From: Rhynochetos jubatus
Lineage: Eukaryota > Chordata > Aves > Eurypygiformes > Rhynochetidae
Direction of reading: 5' to 3'
Assembly (NCBI GenBank): GCA_027574665.1
Contig: CM050690.1
Location: 35,062,357-35,126,356, forward strand
Length of the DNA: 64,000 bases
Position 1 is the first letter of the stretch. Every line of letters begins with the position of its first letter. Below the pieces are notes generated by a model that saw only the letters and a list, made by a program, of their open reading frames with translations, had not been told where the DNA came from and made no database searches. This document shows, in pieces, positions 63,950-64,000 of the stretch. A program made the position numbers and the translations under genes.

Positions 63950-64000
63950 TGACCAGAGTGACCCTGTTCCTTAATGGCTTTACCAGCCTTGAGCTGAAAT

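Noticed and set aside
1-64000. CRISPR array, bacterial operon or other prokaryotic system
   Set aside because: No regularly spaced repeats, no dense coding and clear spliced vertebrate exons. The window is eukaryotic nuclear DNA.

Overview
The window looks like bird (avian) nuclear DNA. The reasons are several CR1 LINE copies with the avian-type 3' end, avian-type endogenous retrovirus LTRs, T/G-rich low-complexity tracts, and an intron-rich vertebrate gene whose exons translate to a protein close to mammalian SLC28A3 (concentrative nucleoside transporter CNT3). In other amniotes SLC28A3 lies next to NTRK2, a block that maps to the avian Z chromosome. The Z assignment is inference, because no NTRK2 sequence was seen here.

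Layout. Positions 1 to about 40,640 appear intergenic, upstream of SLC28A3. This part holds four plus-strand CR1 fragments (9.3, 10.7, 13.4 and 16.6-18.8 kb), simple repeats, a 43-base poly(A) run, two minus-strand LTRs (34.5-35.2 and 35.8-36.6 kb) and two exon-like orphan modules (27.0 and 33.2 kb) that I cannot assign to any gene. Positions 40,739 to the window end hold the 5' part of SLC28A3 on the plus strand. One start exon (40,739-40,795) and five further coding exons (54,122; 58,210; 59,715; 61,894; 63,618) have compatible splice phases and good family similarity. The gene continues past the window. The exon(s) joining the start exon to the 54,122 exon are uncertain. The best candidate is 52,403-52,501, a 33-codon phase 0/0 open segment that fits the gap in the mammalian protein. 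The first long intron also contains a plus-strand solo LTR (44.4-45.1 kb), a heavily decayed ERVK-like LTR (47.4-48.2 kb), a tRNA-SINE-like relic and a G-quadruplex motif. A minus-strand CR1 lies just before the 58,210 exon.

The only protein-coding gene I can support is SLC28A3. It encodes a Na+/H+-coupled nucleoside importer of the plasma membrane. The part present covers the acidic cytoplasmic N-terminus and the first membrane segments. The transport core and the nucleoside- and ion-binding residues lie downstream of the window. Most other open frames of 60-190 codons look like chance or repeat-derived frames. I saw no new multi-gene system. The most interesting leads are a strand-biased C-to-T decay pattern in the 47.4 kb LTR, possible LTR-driven or alternative first exons of SLC28A3, a possible truncating terminal exon at 63,914, and the orphan exon-like modules.
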